Shown here piece by piece: positions 17,761-26,678 of a stretch of DNA of 64,000 nucleotides. The stretch's first letter is position 1, and each line of letters starts with the position of its first letter. The notes under the pieces were generated by a model, which had not been told where the DNA came from, ran no database searches, and saw nothing but the letters and a program-made list of their open reading frames with translations. The stretch is taken from NCBI RefSeq assembly GCF_017377795.1, contig NZ_JAFRDR010000001.1:868001-932000 (forward strand), in the 5' to 3' direction. This DNA is from Williamsia soli. GTDB lineage: Bacteria; Actinomycetota; Actinomycetes; Mycobacteriales; Mycobacteriaceae. The position numbers were made by a program, and so were the translations under genes.

Positions 17761-19235
17761 GTCAGGGCGATGTATTTCGTGGTGAGATATTCGTAGATGC
17801 CTTCGGAGCCGCCTTCGCGGCCGATGCCCGATTGCTTGACGCCACCGAACGGCGCCGCGACATCGGAGATGACACCGCGGTTGATACCCACCATCCCGGA
17901 TTCGATCTTGTCGGCGACTCGCAGTGCCCGATCGAGGTCCTGAGTGTAAAGGTAAGCGGCCAAACCGTATTCGGTCGCGTTCGCGGCAGCGATTGCCTCG
18001 TCCTCGGAGGCGAAGGTGCTGATCACAGCGACGGGGCCGAAGATCTCATTGCAGACGATCTCGGCGTCGGACGGAACCTGATCGAGAACGGTGGCGGGGT
18101 AGAAGCAGCCCGCGTCGTCGGCGGGGTCGGCGCCGAGGCGAACACGCGCGCCGTCGGCAACCGCCTTCGACACCGCCTTCGCGATCGACGTCTGTTGCTT
18201 GACGCTGACCATGGGCCCGAGCGTGGTGTCGGAGTCGTACCCGCGGCCGAGCACCATGGCCTTCATCTTCTCGGTGAGCGCGGCGGTGAACTCCTCGGCG
18301 ACACCTTCTTGCACCAGAAAGCGATTGGCCGCAGTGCACGCTTCCCCACCGTTCCGGGTCTTCGCCGCGAAGGCACCTTCGACGGCCTTGTCGACGTCTG
18401 CGTCGTCGAACACCAGGAACGGGGCATTGCCGCCGAGTTCCATCGACGTGCGCTGGACGTTTTCGGCCGCCTGACCGATCAGCGTGCGGCCGACGGGTGT
18501 CGACCCGGTGAAGCTGATCTTGCGGACGCGTGGGTCAGCGATCAGCGGGGTGCTGACCTCGGAGGATTTGCTGGTCGGCAGCACCGAGAGCACGCCTGCC
18601 GGCAATCCGGCCTCGCCGAACAGCTTTGCCAGGTAGAGCATGGTCAGCGGCGTCTCGTGCGCGGGTTTGACGATGATCGTGCAACCTGCCGCCAGCGCGG
18701 GGCCGATCTTGCGGGTTCCCATGGCCAGCGGGAAGTTCCACGGCGTGATGGCGAAGGCCACCCCGACCGGGGCATGCGTGACCATGATGCGGCCGGTACC
18801 ACCCGGTGACTTCGTGAAGCGGCCCGCAACCCGTACCGCCTCTTCGGCGAACCAGCGCAAGAACTCACCGCCGTAGTTGATCTCCGCGACCGAGTCGGGC
18901 AGGGCCTTGCCCATCTCGAGCGTCATGATCATCGCCATGTCGTCGGCGTGCTCGCGGATGAGCTCGAAGGTGCCCCGCAAGATCTCCGATCGGGCCCTTG
19001 GTGCGGTGTCTGCCCATTCGTCAGCCACGGCGAGAGCGCTCTCGAGTGCGGTGTTCGCGTCGTCCGGCGTTGCGTCGGCGATGTGCAGCAGCGACGTGCC
19101 GGTCGCCGGATCGTCCACCGAGAAGGTCTCTGTGGAAGACGCCGCCACGGAGTCCCCGTTGATCCACAGCCCGGTGGGCACCGTCGCCAGCAGGTCACGA
19201 TACTGCGCGATCGGGTCAGTGGAGGTGTCAGTCAT
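17757..19235 (-). CDS. gabD: NAD(P)-dependent succinate-semialdehyde dehydrogenase
   Basis: Aldehyde dehydrogenase of 492 residues of the GabD type: oxidises succinate semialdehyde to succinate. Visible are TPWNFPLAMGTRKIGPALA, the general base in MELGGNAPFLV (about residue 265), and the catalytic cysteine at about 300 in NGGEACTAANRF. ATG 19235 is supported by AAAGGAC 7 nt upstream, inside the 3' end of the amine oxidase gene, so the two genes overlap by 8 nt. Last enzyme of the amine-to-succinate route; the adjacent transaminase supplies its substrate. Confidence 0.92.
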   Translation of the reverse strand: MTDTSTDPIAQYRDLLATVPTGLWINGDSVAASSTETFSVDDPATGTSLLHIADATPDDANTALESALAVADEWADTAPRARSEILRGTFELIREHADDMAMIMTLEMGKALPDSVAEINYGGEFLRWFAEEAVRVAGRFTKSPGGTGRIMVTHAPVGVAFAITPWNFPLAMGTRKIGPALAAGCTIIVKPAHETPLTMLYLAKLFGEAGLPAGVLSVLPTSKSSEVSTPLIADPRVRKISFTGSTPVGRTLIGQAAENVQRTSMELGGNAPFLVFDDADVDKAVEGAFAAKTRNGGEACTAANRFLVQEGVAEEFTAALTEKMKAMVLGRGYDSDTTLGPMVSVKQQTSIAKAVSKAVADGARVRLGADPADDAGCFYPATVLDQVPSDAEIVCNEIFGPVAVISTFASEDEAIAAANATEYGLAAYLYTQDLDRALRVADKIESGMVGINRGVISDVAAPFGGVKQSGIGREGGSEGIYEYLTTKYIALT

Positions 19236-21237
19236 GGCAGTGTCCTTTCGGATCAGGAGTGTCGTGCCCGGTTGAACCGGAATCATCGTGCCCGGTTGAA
19301 CCGGAATCGTCGTAATGGCAGTGAGAACTCGGGCTCGGTGCCACGTCGAGGGAGGGGTTGCGGTCGAAGAATCCGAAAGGCTTGAGCCAGAACGACACGG
19401 TGTCGGCAGGCATGATGGGCCAGTCCTCGGGGCGGGTGATGTGGTGGACGCCAAAGGTGTACCAGACGACGACATCGGTGTTGTCGATGCTGCGGTTGGC
19501 TTTCGTCCACTCGCCGAGCCCCGTGTCGACCGATGACTGGTTGACGAACTCACCTGCCGGCCAGCGTTCGTCGGGACTGTTCGGCGTGACCCAGACGGTG
19601 TGCCCGATCACCTGTGCGCGCTGGAAGATCGGCGAGGCAGGGTCGAACATGGACGGGATGGCATCACCGGGAACGAGTTTGTAGGACGGGTTGGTACCCA
19701 GACCATTGGTGGTGTTGGTGTTGACCACCTTCCAGGCCCGCTGGGTGGCCCAGTTCATGTCCTGCTTGCCTTCTTCTTCGGTGCGCAGAGGAGTGTTGCG
19801 CTGCACGAGGGACAGACCGTAAGGGTTGTTCGGTCCCATGGGCTCGATCTCGGTCTCGCTGGCGTACACGGTGTTCTGGGTGCCGTCGACGTCGAGATCG
19901 AGGCGGGCGACCAGGAAGTGTTGGTGGTAGGGGGCATACGTGCGTTCGTCGACCAGCGTTCCGTGAGGGTGGGTGCCGCCCGGCGCAAACGGGGTGGTCA
20001 CCATGATGCCGGTGGCCCGGACCTCGCATTCGATGTTGCCGTCCTGGTAGAAGCGCCAGTAGACGAGGTATTCGTAGTTCGCGACGGTGACGTGGAACGA
20101 GACCGTGAGGCGGCGCATCCGGCGCACCTCGGCGCCGGCGTCGTGGTCGACATGCTTCCACAGGACCGCGTTGTCCTCCTCGTGGATGCAGATGGCGTTG
20201 GTGATCGTGTAGGGCTCGCCCTTGCTGTTGTGGAGCACGGCATCGAGGTAGCGGATCTCGCCGAGGCAATCGCAGCCGAGTTCCAGCGAGGTGGTCATGA
20301 AACCCAGACCCCACTCGCCGATGTCGAATGCAGTTCTGCGGTAGTGGTCTTCGCAGTGATCGCGGTAGGGGACCATCATCTCTGCGAACGACAATTTGTG
20401 CGCGACCGAACGCTCGCGACCGTCGTCGTTGTAGCTGATGGTGTGCAGGGTCATGCCCTCGCGGTGATTGAAACCAACCCGCAGTGACCAATTCTGCCAG
20501 GTCAGTTTGTTGCCTTCGAGGGTGAATGACGGTCCCTCAGGCTGGGTGATCTCCAACGGTTTCAGCGGTTCCCGGCGGGAGGCGTTGCGGATCCGTTCAG
20601 GGATGCGGGCCGGTACGTATTCGCCCATCACCTCCGGGGGTTCGACGCCACCGGTGTCCTCGATCTCGAGCAGTTCCATCGTGTTCAGGTCGATCACACA
20701 GTGCAGTCCGCTGACCGGATGCGCATAGGGATTGGCGCCCGCCTCGCCCTTGACCCAGGTGTCCGACCAGCCGATGCGCCGGTCGCGGTACTTCTCCGGT
20801 GCCACCGCATCGCCGTAGGTCCAGGTGTCCATGAACACCAGTTCGAGGTCGGTTATGCCGCGTTTGGCCAGGGCCGCAATCACATCGGGGTGCCCACGCA
20901 GCACCTCATCGCATTCCTCGAACTCGTCGACCGTGAAGTTCGCCTGCACGCCGGGGATGTGATCGAAGGACTCGACGGTGTCCTCCGACAGCGACACCAC
21001 CGCCTTGTAGGTGGCGTTACGACTGGAGTCGAGGCAGGTGACGACGCCGCGGCGAGGTGGCTCGACGCCACCTGCGGCGTAGTCGGCCAGTTCGGCCTTG
21101 CTCGGCTCGAGCAGCTCGATGGAGTTGAATCGCCACCCCTCGCCGACCCCGTGATCACGCAGCATCAGCGCTGCGGTGGCCCGGAACTCGTCGGCGGAGA
21201 AGGGATCGAGGGGATGGAACGTCGATGCAGTGGTCAC
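19228..21237 (-). CDS. Copper-containing primary-amine oxidase
   Basis: Topaquinone amine oxidase of 669 residues, oxidising primary amines to aldehyde, ammonia and H2O2. The topaquinone tyrosine is Y388 in VANYEYLVYWR. The base region is FDIGEWGLGFMTTSLELG, and copper ligands include the HxH of PYHQHFLVARLDLDVDG. No signal peptide is seen, so it is probably cytoplasmic. The C-terminus has a His/Asp/Ser tail with an eight-residue unit (DDSGSTGH) repeated twice from a 24-bp DNA duplication at 19262-19309, ending GHCHD. It lies 10 nt after the transaminase and overlaps the downstream dehydrogenase. Confidence 0.94.
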   Translation of the reverse strand: MTTASTFHPLDPFSADEFRATAALMLRDHGVGEGWRFNSIELLEPSKAELADYAAGGVEPPRRGVVTCLDSSRNATYKAVVSLSEDTVESFDHIPGVQANFTVDEFEECDEVLRGHPDVIAALAKRGITDLELVFMDTWTYGDAVAPEKYRDRRIGWSDTWVKGEAGANPYAHPVSGLHCVIDLNTMELLEIEDTGGVEPPEVMGEYVPARIPERIRNASRREPLKPLEITQPEGPSFTLEGNKLTWQNWSLRVGFNHREGMTLHTISYNDDGRERSVAHKLSFAEMMVPYRDHCEDHYRRTAFDIGEWGLGFMTTSLELGCDCLGEIRYLDAVLHNSKGEPYTITNAICIHEEDNAVLWKHVDHDAGAEVRRMRRLTVSFHVTVANYEYLVYWRFYQDGNIECEVRATGIMVTTPFAPGGTHPHGTLVDERTYAPYHQHFLVARLDLDVDGTQNTVYASETEIEPMGPNNPYGLSLVQRNTPLRTEEEGKQDMNWATQRAWKVVNTNTTNGLGTNPSYKLVPGDAIPSMFDPASPIFQRAQVIGHTVWVTPNSPDERWPAGEFVNQSSVDTGLGEWTKANRSIDNTDVVVWYTFGVHHITRPEDWPIMPADTVSFWLKPFGFFDRNPSLDVAPSPSSHCHYDDSGSTGHDDSGSTGHDTPDPKGHCHD

Positions 21238-21247
21238 GCGTGGTCTC

Positions 21248-22597
21248 CTACCGGCCGGTGAGATCGTTCAGGGCGTTCTCGAGTACGTCGAGGCCGTCGT
21301 TCAACAGGGCGTCGTCGATCACCAGCGGCGGCAGCAGTCGGATGACGTTGCCGTACGTCCCGCAGGACAGCAGCACCAGACCTTGGGTCAGGCACGCGGC
21401 GACCAGAGCCTTGGTGAGCTCCGGATTCGGTTCTGTGCCGCCGGGTTTGACGAGTTCGATGGCGAGCATCGCGCCCCTGCCGCGGACCTCACCGATCTCC
21501 GGCGTCACCGACGCCATCGCGCGGAGGCGGCCCCCGGCGAGCTCTTCGATGTGGCGGGCGCGGGCGGGCAGATCGAGTTCGGTCATCACGTCCATGGCGG
21601 CGAGAGCGGCGGCACAGGCCACCGGGTTGCCACCGTAGGTCCCACCGAGTCCACCGGCGTGCACGGCGTCGAGCAGGTCCGCACGACCGGTCAGGGCAGA
21701 CAGCGGCATCCCGCCGGCGATGCCCTTGGCCATGGTCACCAGATCGGGCACGATGCCCTCGTGGTCGCTGGCGAACCAGGCGCCCGTGCGGGCGAAACCG
21801 CTCTGAACCTCGTCCGCGATGAACACGATTCCGTTGGCTCGCGCCCAACCAGCAAGTGCCATCAGGAATCCCGGCGCGGGGACGATGAAGCCGCCCTCGC
21901 CCTGGATTGGCTCGATGATGATCGCCGCGAGCTGGTCGCCGCCGATCTGCTTGTCCATCATCGAGATCGCGCGCTTGGCCGCTTCGGCACCGTCGAGTCC
22001 GTCGCGATAGGGATACGACATCGGGATCCGATAGACCTCCGGCGCGAACGGGCCGAAACCATACTTGTACGGCATCGTTTTCGCGGTCAGCGCCATCGTC
22101 AGGTTGGTGCGACCGTGATAGGCGTGATCGAACGCCACCACCGCGTCGCGGCCGGTGGCCAAGCGCGCCACCTTGATCGCGTTCTCCACGGCCTCGGCGC
22201 CCGAGTTGAACAGCACCGTGCGCTTCTGATGGTCGCCAGGTGTCAGATGGTTGAGTCTTTCCGCGACTGCGACGTATCCCTCGTAGGGAGTGACCATGAA
22301 GCAGGTGTGGGTGAAGTGGCTCGCCTGCTCGGCGACAGCGGCGGCCACGGCGGCGTTGCCCGCTCCCACCGTCGTCACCGCGATGCCTGATCCGAAGTCG
22401 ATCAACGAGTTGCCATCGACGTCGACGATGACTCCACCGTCGGCGTCTGCGGCGTAGACCGGGACACTCGACCCGACTCCGCCGGCGACGGCCATCGCTC
22501 GACGGCCCTGCAACTCTGAGGATTTCGGACCGGGTAGGGCCGTGACCAGGTTTCGCTGCTGAGGCAGCCGGTACTGGGGCGCTGTCACGGCGGTCAT
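21248..22597 (-). CDS. gabT: 4-Aminobutyrate--2-oxoglutarate transaminase
   Basis: Class III PLP aminotransferase of 449 residues converting GABA to succinate semialdehyde. It has VLFNSGAEAVENAIKVAR, AFDHAYHGRTNLTMALT, the cofactor aspartate in FIADEVQSGFARTG, and the Schiff-base lysine at about residue 291 in VTMAKGIAGGMPLSA. ATG 22597 overlaps the upstream dehydrogenase stop by 4 nt (ATGA). The position between an aminobutyraldehyde dehydrogenase and a succinate semialdehyde dehydrogenase supports GABA as substrate over ornithine or beta-alanine. Confidence 0.93.
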   Translation of the reverse strand: MTAVTAPQYRLPQQRNLVTALPGPKSSELQGRRAMAVAGGVGSSVPVYAADADGGVIVDVDGNSLIDFGSGIAVTTVGAGNAAVAAAVAEQASHFTHTCFMVTPYEGYVAVAERLNHLTPGDHQKRTVLFNSGAEAVENAIKVARLATGRDAVVAFDHAYHGRTNLTMALTAKTMPYKYGFGPFAPEVYRIPMSYPYRDGLDGAEAAKRAISMMDKQIGGDQLAAIIIEPIQGEGGFIVPAPGFLMALAGWARANGIVFIADEVQSGFARTGAWFASDHEGIVPDLVTMAKGIAGGMPLSALTGRADLLDAVHAGGLGGTYGGNPVACAAALAAMDVMTELDLPARARHIEELAGGRLRAMASVTPEIGEVRGRGAMLAIELVKPGGTEPNPELTKALVAACLTQGLVLLSCGTYGNVIRLLPPLVIDDALLNDGLDVLENALNDLTGR

Positions 22598-23994
22598 TCG
22601 ATCGAGCTCATGACGTGCTTGATGCGGGTGTAGTCCTCGACGCCGTACGACGAGAGGTCCTTGCCGTAGCCCGAGTTCTTGAAGCCGCCGTGGGGCATCT
22701 CTGCGACCAGCGGGATGTGGCAGTTGACCCACACGCAACCGAAGTCGAGGCCCGCGGTCATCCGGCCGACGGTGCCGTTGTCTGTCGTCCACACGCTGGA
22801 GGCCAGGCCGTAACTGACATCGTTCGAGAACTCCAGTGCCTGCGCCTCGTCGTCGAACGCCTGCACCGTGACGACGGGCCCGAAGGTCTCGTCCTGCACC
22901 AGCGAGTCGCTTTGACGGACCCCGGTGATCACGGTCGGTTCGACGTAGAACCCCTTGTCGCCCTTACGCTTGCCGCCGGTCACCACCGTGGCGTGGGATG
23001 GTACCGAGTCGAGGATCGAGGTCACCTTGGTGAAGTGGTTGATGTTGTTGAGCGGCGGCACGGTGGTGTCCTTGGCCTTCTCGATCAGGGCGTCGACGAA
23101 CTTGTCGTGGATCGAGGAATGCACGAGGATCCGGGTGACCGCAGTGCAGTCCTGACCCGCGTTGAAGAACGACGCGTCGCCGATGCCGTCGACGGCCTTG
23201 TCCAGGTCGGCGTCGGCGAACACCACTGCGGGCGCCTTGCCGCCGAGTTCGAGGTGGGCGCGCTTGAGGTTCTGCGCCGCCGACACGGCCACCGCGATCC
23301 CTGCGCGTACCGAGCCGGTGATCGACACCATGCTCGGCGTCTTGTGTCCGACGAGGGCCGCTCCGGTAGCGCCGTTACCGAGCACCACGTTCAGGACGCC
23401 GTCGGGCAGGATGCTCTTGGAGATCTCCGCGAGCACGAGCGTCGATTCCGGGGTGGTGTCCGACGGTTTGAGGACGACGGTGTTGCCCGCGGCGATGGCG
23501 GGGCCGATCTTCCACAGCGCCATCATCAAGGGGTAGTTCCACGGCGTCACCTGAGCGACGACACCGACCGGCTCACGCCGGACGTACGAGGTGAAACCCT
23601 CCATGTACTCGCCGACCGACTTGCCCTCGAGCAGGCGGGCGGCACCCGCGAAGAAGCGGATCTGGTCGGCGCCGACGGTGACCTCCTCGTCGGCGATCTG
23701 ATCGTCCGGCTGGCCGGTGTTGCGAGCCTGCGCCGCGACCAACTTGTCCGAGCTCGCCTCGATGGCGTCGGCGAGCTTCAGCAGCGCCGTCTGCCGTGTC
23801 TTCGGCGTCGTCTTGCCCCAGGTCTCGAATGCCTTCGCGGCGGCGGACATGGCGGCGTCGACATCGGCGTCCGACGAGATGGGTGAGGTGCCCACCACCG
23901 ATTCGTCGGTGGGGTTGATGAGGTCCAACGTCTCCGTGCCGGTGGACGCCACGAACTCTCCGTTGATGTAGTTCTTCAAGATCTGATTGGCCAT
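22594..23994 (-). CDS. Gamma-aminobutyraldehyde dehydrogenase
   Basis: Aldehyde dehydrogenase of 466 residues of the aminobutyraldehyde group; oxidises 4-aminobutanal to GABA with NAD. Motifs are QVTPWNYPLMMALWKIGPA, the general base in LELGGKAPAVVF (about 249) and the catalytic cysteine at about 283 in NAGQDCTAVTR. First gene of the minus-strand amine operon, divergent from a PucR regulator with a 187-bp gap that should hold both promoters. Its expected substrate is the product of the copper amine oxidase acting on putrescine. Confidence 0.9.
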   Translation of the reverse strand: MANQILKNYINGEFVASTGTETLDLINPTDESVVGTSPISSDADVDAAMSAAAKAFETWGKTTPKTRQTALLKLADAIEASSDKLVAAQARNTGQPDDQIADEEVTVGADQIRFFAGAARLLEGKSVGEYMEGFTSYVRREPVGVVAQVTPWNYPLMMALWKIGPAIAAGNTVVLKPSDTTPESTLVLAEISKSILPDGVLNVVLGNGATGAALVGHKTPSMVSITGSVRAGIAVAVSAAQNLKRAHLELGGKAPAVVFADADLDKAVDGIGDASFFNAGQDCTAVTRILVHSSIHDKFVDALIEKAKDTTVPPLNNINHFTKVTSILDSVPSHATVVTGGKRKGDKGFYVEPTVITGVRQSDSLVQDETFGPVVTVQAFDDEAQALEFSNDVSYGLASSVWTTDNGTVGRMTAGLDFGCVWVNCHIPLVAEMPHGGFKNSGYGKDLSSYGVEDYTRIKHVMSSIE

Positions 23995-24181
23995 AACACC
24001 AGGTCACTCTCGGTTGGGGGCGGTTAGTGGCAAGCGATGGTCTCAGTCTTCGCCGACGAGCCCGTGTGCGGACCTGACAGAACGTCCAGTGATGCCGCTC
24101 AGGCACTACTATTTGTCCAATGCGAACCAAGTCTGTGCAGGTATACGCCGCCGTGAATGGGCTCAGCAAAGTCGCGATGCC

Positions 24182-25681
24182 GTGACGACCACGGTGCGCT
24201 GGCTGCTGGCCCAGCGCGATCTGCAGCTGACCCTCCTCGGCGGCGCAGCCGGTCAGGATCGCGACATCGACTGCGCTCTCAGTTCAGAGCTGCCGGCGCC
24301 GCACGAGTGGCTGGCAGGCGGGGAACTGTTACTCACCACCGGGTTGCGTCTCCCGGAGTCGACGCGGGATCGGCGCACCTATCTGACGCGCCTTGATGAG
24401 ACCCGGATCGCCGGCGTCGGGTTCGGTGTCGGCCTGGGGTTCGACGACGTCCCCGAGGATCTCGTCGAGATCGCCAACGATCTCGGATTGCCGCTGATCA
24501 AGGTGCCCCTGCCGGTGCCGTTCTCGGCGATCGCTCGCACTGTGCTCGACCGCATCGCTGCGCAGCGGTTCGACCAGTTCGTGCGGGCGTCGCATACCCA
24601 GCCACGGATCACCCGGGCGGTGATCGCAGGCGGGATGCCGGCTGTCGTGCGCGAACTCGCCGACGCGATCGAGCAGACTGTCGTGCTGCTCGACCGCGAA
24701 CAGCAGGTGGTCAGTGCGCGACCGCAGGCCGTGTCCGCCGACGAGCTGGCAACGGTGCGCGCCCAGATCAGCCGTGATCCCGCCGCATCGAGCGGCGTCA
24801 CGATGACCGACGAGCACGTGATCACGGTGCAGCGAATCAGTGTGTCCGGCAATGTCTTCGGTCATCTGGTCGTGCTCGGAGATACCCCGCTCGGCGACCT
24901 CGAACGGGTGCTGGTGGGTCATGCCACGTCGCTGCTCAGTCTCGAACAAGCGAAGCCGGGGCAGGTCCTGCGCGATCAGCAGGCGCTGCACGCCGACGCG
25001 CTGACGATGGCCATGGCCGGCCCGCCTCCTGCCGCGGCCCGCAACATCGTCTTGCGAGCCGCAGACCGCGAGGGTCGGGTTCGGGCCGCCGTCGTCCAGT
25101 ACTCCGGTGTCGGCGGTGCCCAGCGGGCCGCGGCGTCCATCGCCGTCGAACTCCAATCGCGTTGGCGTCCGGTCTTTGTCGAGCAGAGTGGTAGCGAGGT
25201 GGTCGTCTTGTTGCGGGGGGAGGACCAGCGCGGGTTCGCCGAATCGGTGCTCGGCATGGTGGGGGTCCAGGGGGCGCGAGGCGGTCTCGGGACCGTGGCG
25301 TCGGTCGACGAGATCGCCGACTCCGTGCGGCAAGCCCGGCTCAGCTGCGTGGTCGCGGCGGAAGGCGAGGTGGTCGATCTGCTTGCGCAGGGGTCGGTGC
25401 TGTCCCTCGAACCGGTTCGTCGGGCCTTCAGCGGTGCCCACGACACTGTCCTCGGGCCGCTACTCGAGTACGACCGCACCCACGAGGGTGGTCTCGTCGC
25501 GACCCTGCGCGGTTACCTGCTGGCCAATGGCCACTGGGAGACCGCCGCTGCGACGGTAGGGGTGCATCGGCACACGCTGCGCAACCGGGTCGACCGCATC
25601 GAGGGTTTGCTTCGGGTTGACCTGACCGATGCCCGTACCCGAGCCGAGCTGTTGCTGATCATCCTCGCCGACCCTCGTTGA
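24182..25681 (+). CDS. PucR-family regulator, likely controller of the amine operon
   Basis: 499-residue PucR regulator: N-terminal sensor VRWLLAQRDLQLTLLGG with WLAGGELLLTTGLRLPES near residue 45, a variable central part, and the C-terminal HTH GHWETAAATVGVHRHTLRNR. GTG 24182 is preferred since family members begin just before this VRWLL segment; sequence upstream is promoter-like and contains the divergent gene's leader. It is divergent from the aminobutyraldehyde dehydrogenase, so it is probably the local regulator of the amine operon; the ligand is unknown. Confidence 0.86.
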   Translation: MTTTVRWLLAQRDLQLTLLGGAAGQDRDIDCALSSELPAPHEWLAGGELLLTTGLRLPESTRDRRTYLTRLDETRIAGVGFGVGLGFDDVPEDLVEIANDLGLPLIKVPLPVPFSAIARTVLDRIAAQRFDQFVRASHTQPRITRAVIAGGMPAVVRELADAIEQTVVLLDREQQVVSARPQAVSADELATVRAQISRDPAASSGVTMTDEHVITVQRISVSGNVFGHLVVLGDTPLGDLERVLVGHATSLLSLEQAKPGQVLRDQQALHADALTMAMAGPPPAAARNIVLRAADREGRVRAAVVQYSGVGGAQRAAASIAVELQSRWRPVFVEQSGSEVVVLLRGEDQRGFAESVLGMVGVQGARGGLGTVASVDEIADSVRQARLSCVVAAEGEVVDLLAQGSVLSLEPVRRAFSGAHDTVLGPLLEYDRTHEGGLVATLRGYLLANGHWETAAATVGVHRHTLRNRVDRIEGLLRVDLTDARTRAELLLIILADPR

Positions 25682-25730
25682 CCTACTGACCGGTCGGAGG
25701 CGGGTGGTTCGGGACGACATTCACTGCCGA

Positions 25731-25825
25731 AGTCGGAGGTAGTCACAGTTCCTCCGACTGTCGTCAGGTCCTCCGGTTGCAGTCGGAGGATGTGGCTGGT
25801 GTCGGAGGAAGTATCGAATCCTCCG
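25731..25825. repeat. Three consecutive short hairpins built from CGGAGG/CCTCCG
   Basis: Between two convergent genes lie three inverted repeats in a row. AGTCGGAGG (25731-25739) pairs with CCTCCGACT (25751-25759). TCCTCCG (25769-25775) pairs with CGGAGGA (25784-25790). CGGAGGA (25803-25809) pairs with TCCTCCG (25819-25825), followed by GGTTTT. The last could act as a terminator for the PucR gene; the repetition suggests a small palindromic repeat family. Confidence 0.7.
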
Positions 25826-25904
25826 GTTTTGGCAGTGTCTCTCGAGCCCTAGACGCGTTGTCCCGGATGCCCGGTGGGCGCGGTGCCAGTCACAAGGTTG
25901 GTAA

Positions 25905-26678
25905 TCACAAGCCCACGCCGGGCCAGCCAGGGGACGGCGGCAACGGTGGAACTGGTTCGGCACGTGGATACGGTTCTGCTGGAAGAGTTGGTAGTCCTGT
26001 GAGATCGTGGTCGCATTGCTGGCTGAGGGATGGCTGGCCGTCAATATCGTCCGCGAAAAGGTCGAATACGGTCACTTTCCAATCGCCGAAGACGTCCGTT
26101 GTGGGTGCCCGAAATCGTCCGCGCTCACCTTCGGGCGGCGGCGAGCCGCCGGTCTCGAATGCGATGAGCACTGGTTGAGGTGCCCAGGCTCCGTGTTCCC
26201 ACCCCTCTTTCTGCCGAATGCTTGCTTCGCCATAGCGGCACAGTGTGATTCGAGTGGAATTACTGCCTGATTGGCGACGGAGCAGGCGGTAATAGACTGT
26301 GCTCTTGAACGTCAGTGCCAATTGGTCGAGCTTGAGCATCATGTCGATGTTGGGCGGGGATGCGTCTGCGAAACCGGGATAGCCCCATTCGGTGCCGATC
26401 CCGTCGCGTGCCAACTCGTAGGATTCGACGCAGGCACGTACGAAGGTTCCTTCTGGGCTCAGTGGGTCGAACTCCGGGGTGGTTATCCATCGGAATGAGA
26501 GATCGATCCCACGTGGCTGCCTGTGCTCGGCTGGGCTGAGCATAGTGGGTGGGCTCGGTATCACTGCTGAACCGCAGGCTGTCAGCGTCAGAACGATGAG
26601 AAGACTCAACGCTCGCAGCGTTGGGGTTCTGGTAACCGACTTAGTCACGGCGCTACGCGCATGAGACTGGTAGTTCAC
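25905..26678 (-). CDS. Predicted lipoprotein, paralogue 1 of 3
   Basis: About 257 residues with a lipoprotein signal (ALSLLIVLTLTAC, lipobox LTAC). The mature part shares a plan with the next two genes: LSFRWITTPEFDPLSPEGTF, then a VESYELARDG...WGYPGF block, LCRYGEA, then DVFGDWKVTVFDL and a C-terminal VPPLPPSPGWPG. GTG 26678 overlaps the upstream stop in GTGA and is preferred; ATG 26696 is an alternative. No known family. Base composition is visibly lower in GC than the flanking genes. Possible role as an immunity or surface partner of the large WXG-like protein is inference from position. Confidence 0.8.
   Translation of the reverse strand: MNYQSHARSAVTKSVTRTPTLRALSLLIVLTLTACGSAVIPSPPTMLSPAEHRQPRGIDLSFRWITTPEFDPLSPEGTFVRACVESYELARDGIGTEWGYPGFADASPPNIDMMLKLDQLALTFKSTVYYRLLRRQSGSNSTRITLCRYGEASIRQKEGWEHGAWAPQPVLIAFETGGSPPPEGERGRFRAPTTDVFGDWKVTVFDLFADDIDGQPSLSQQCDHDLTGLPTLPAEPYPRAEPVPPLPPSPGWPGVGL

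Noticed and set aside
23987-24181. In-frame extension of the PucR regulator upstream of GTG 24182
   Set aside because: The extra 65 codons lack similarity to PucR proteins and overlap the divergent promoter region.
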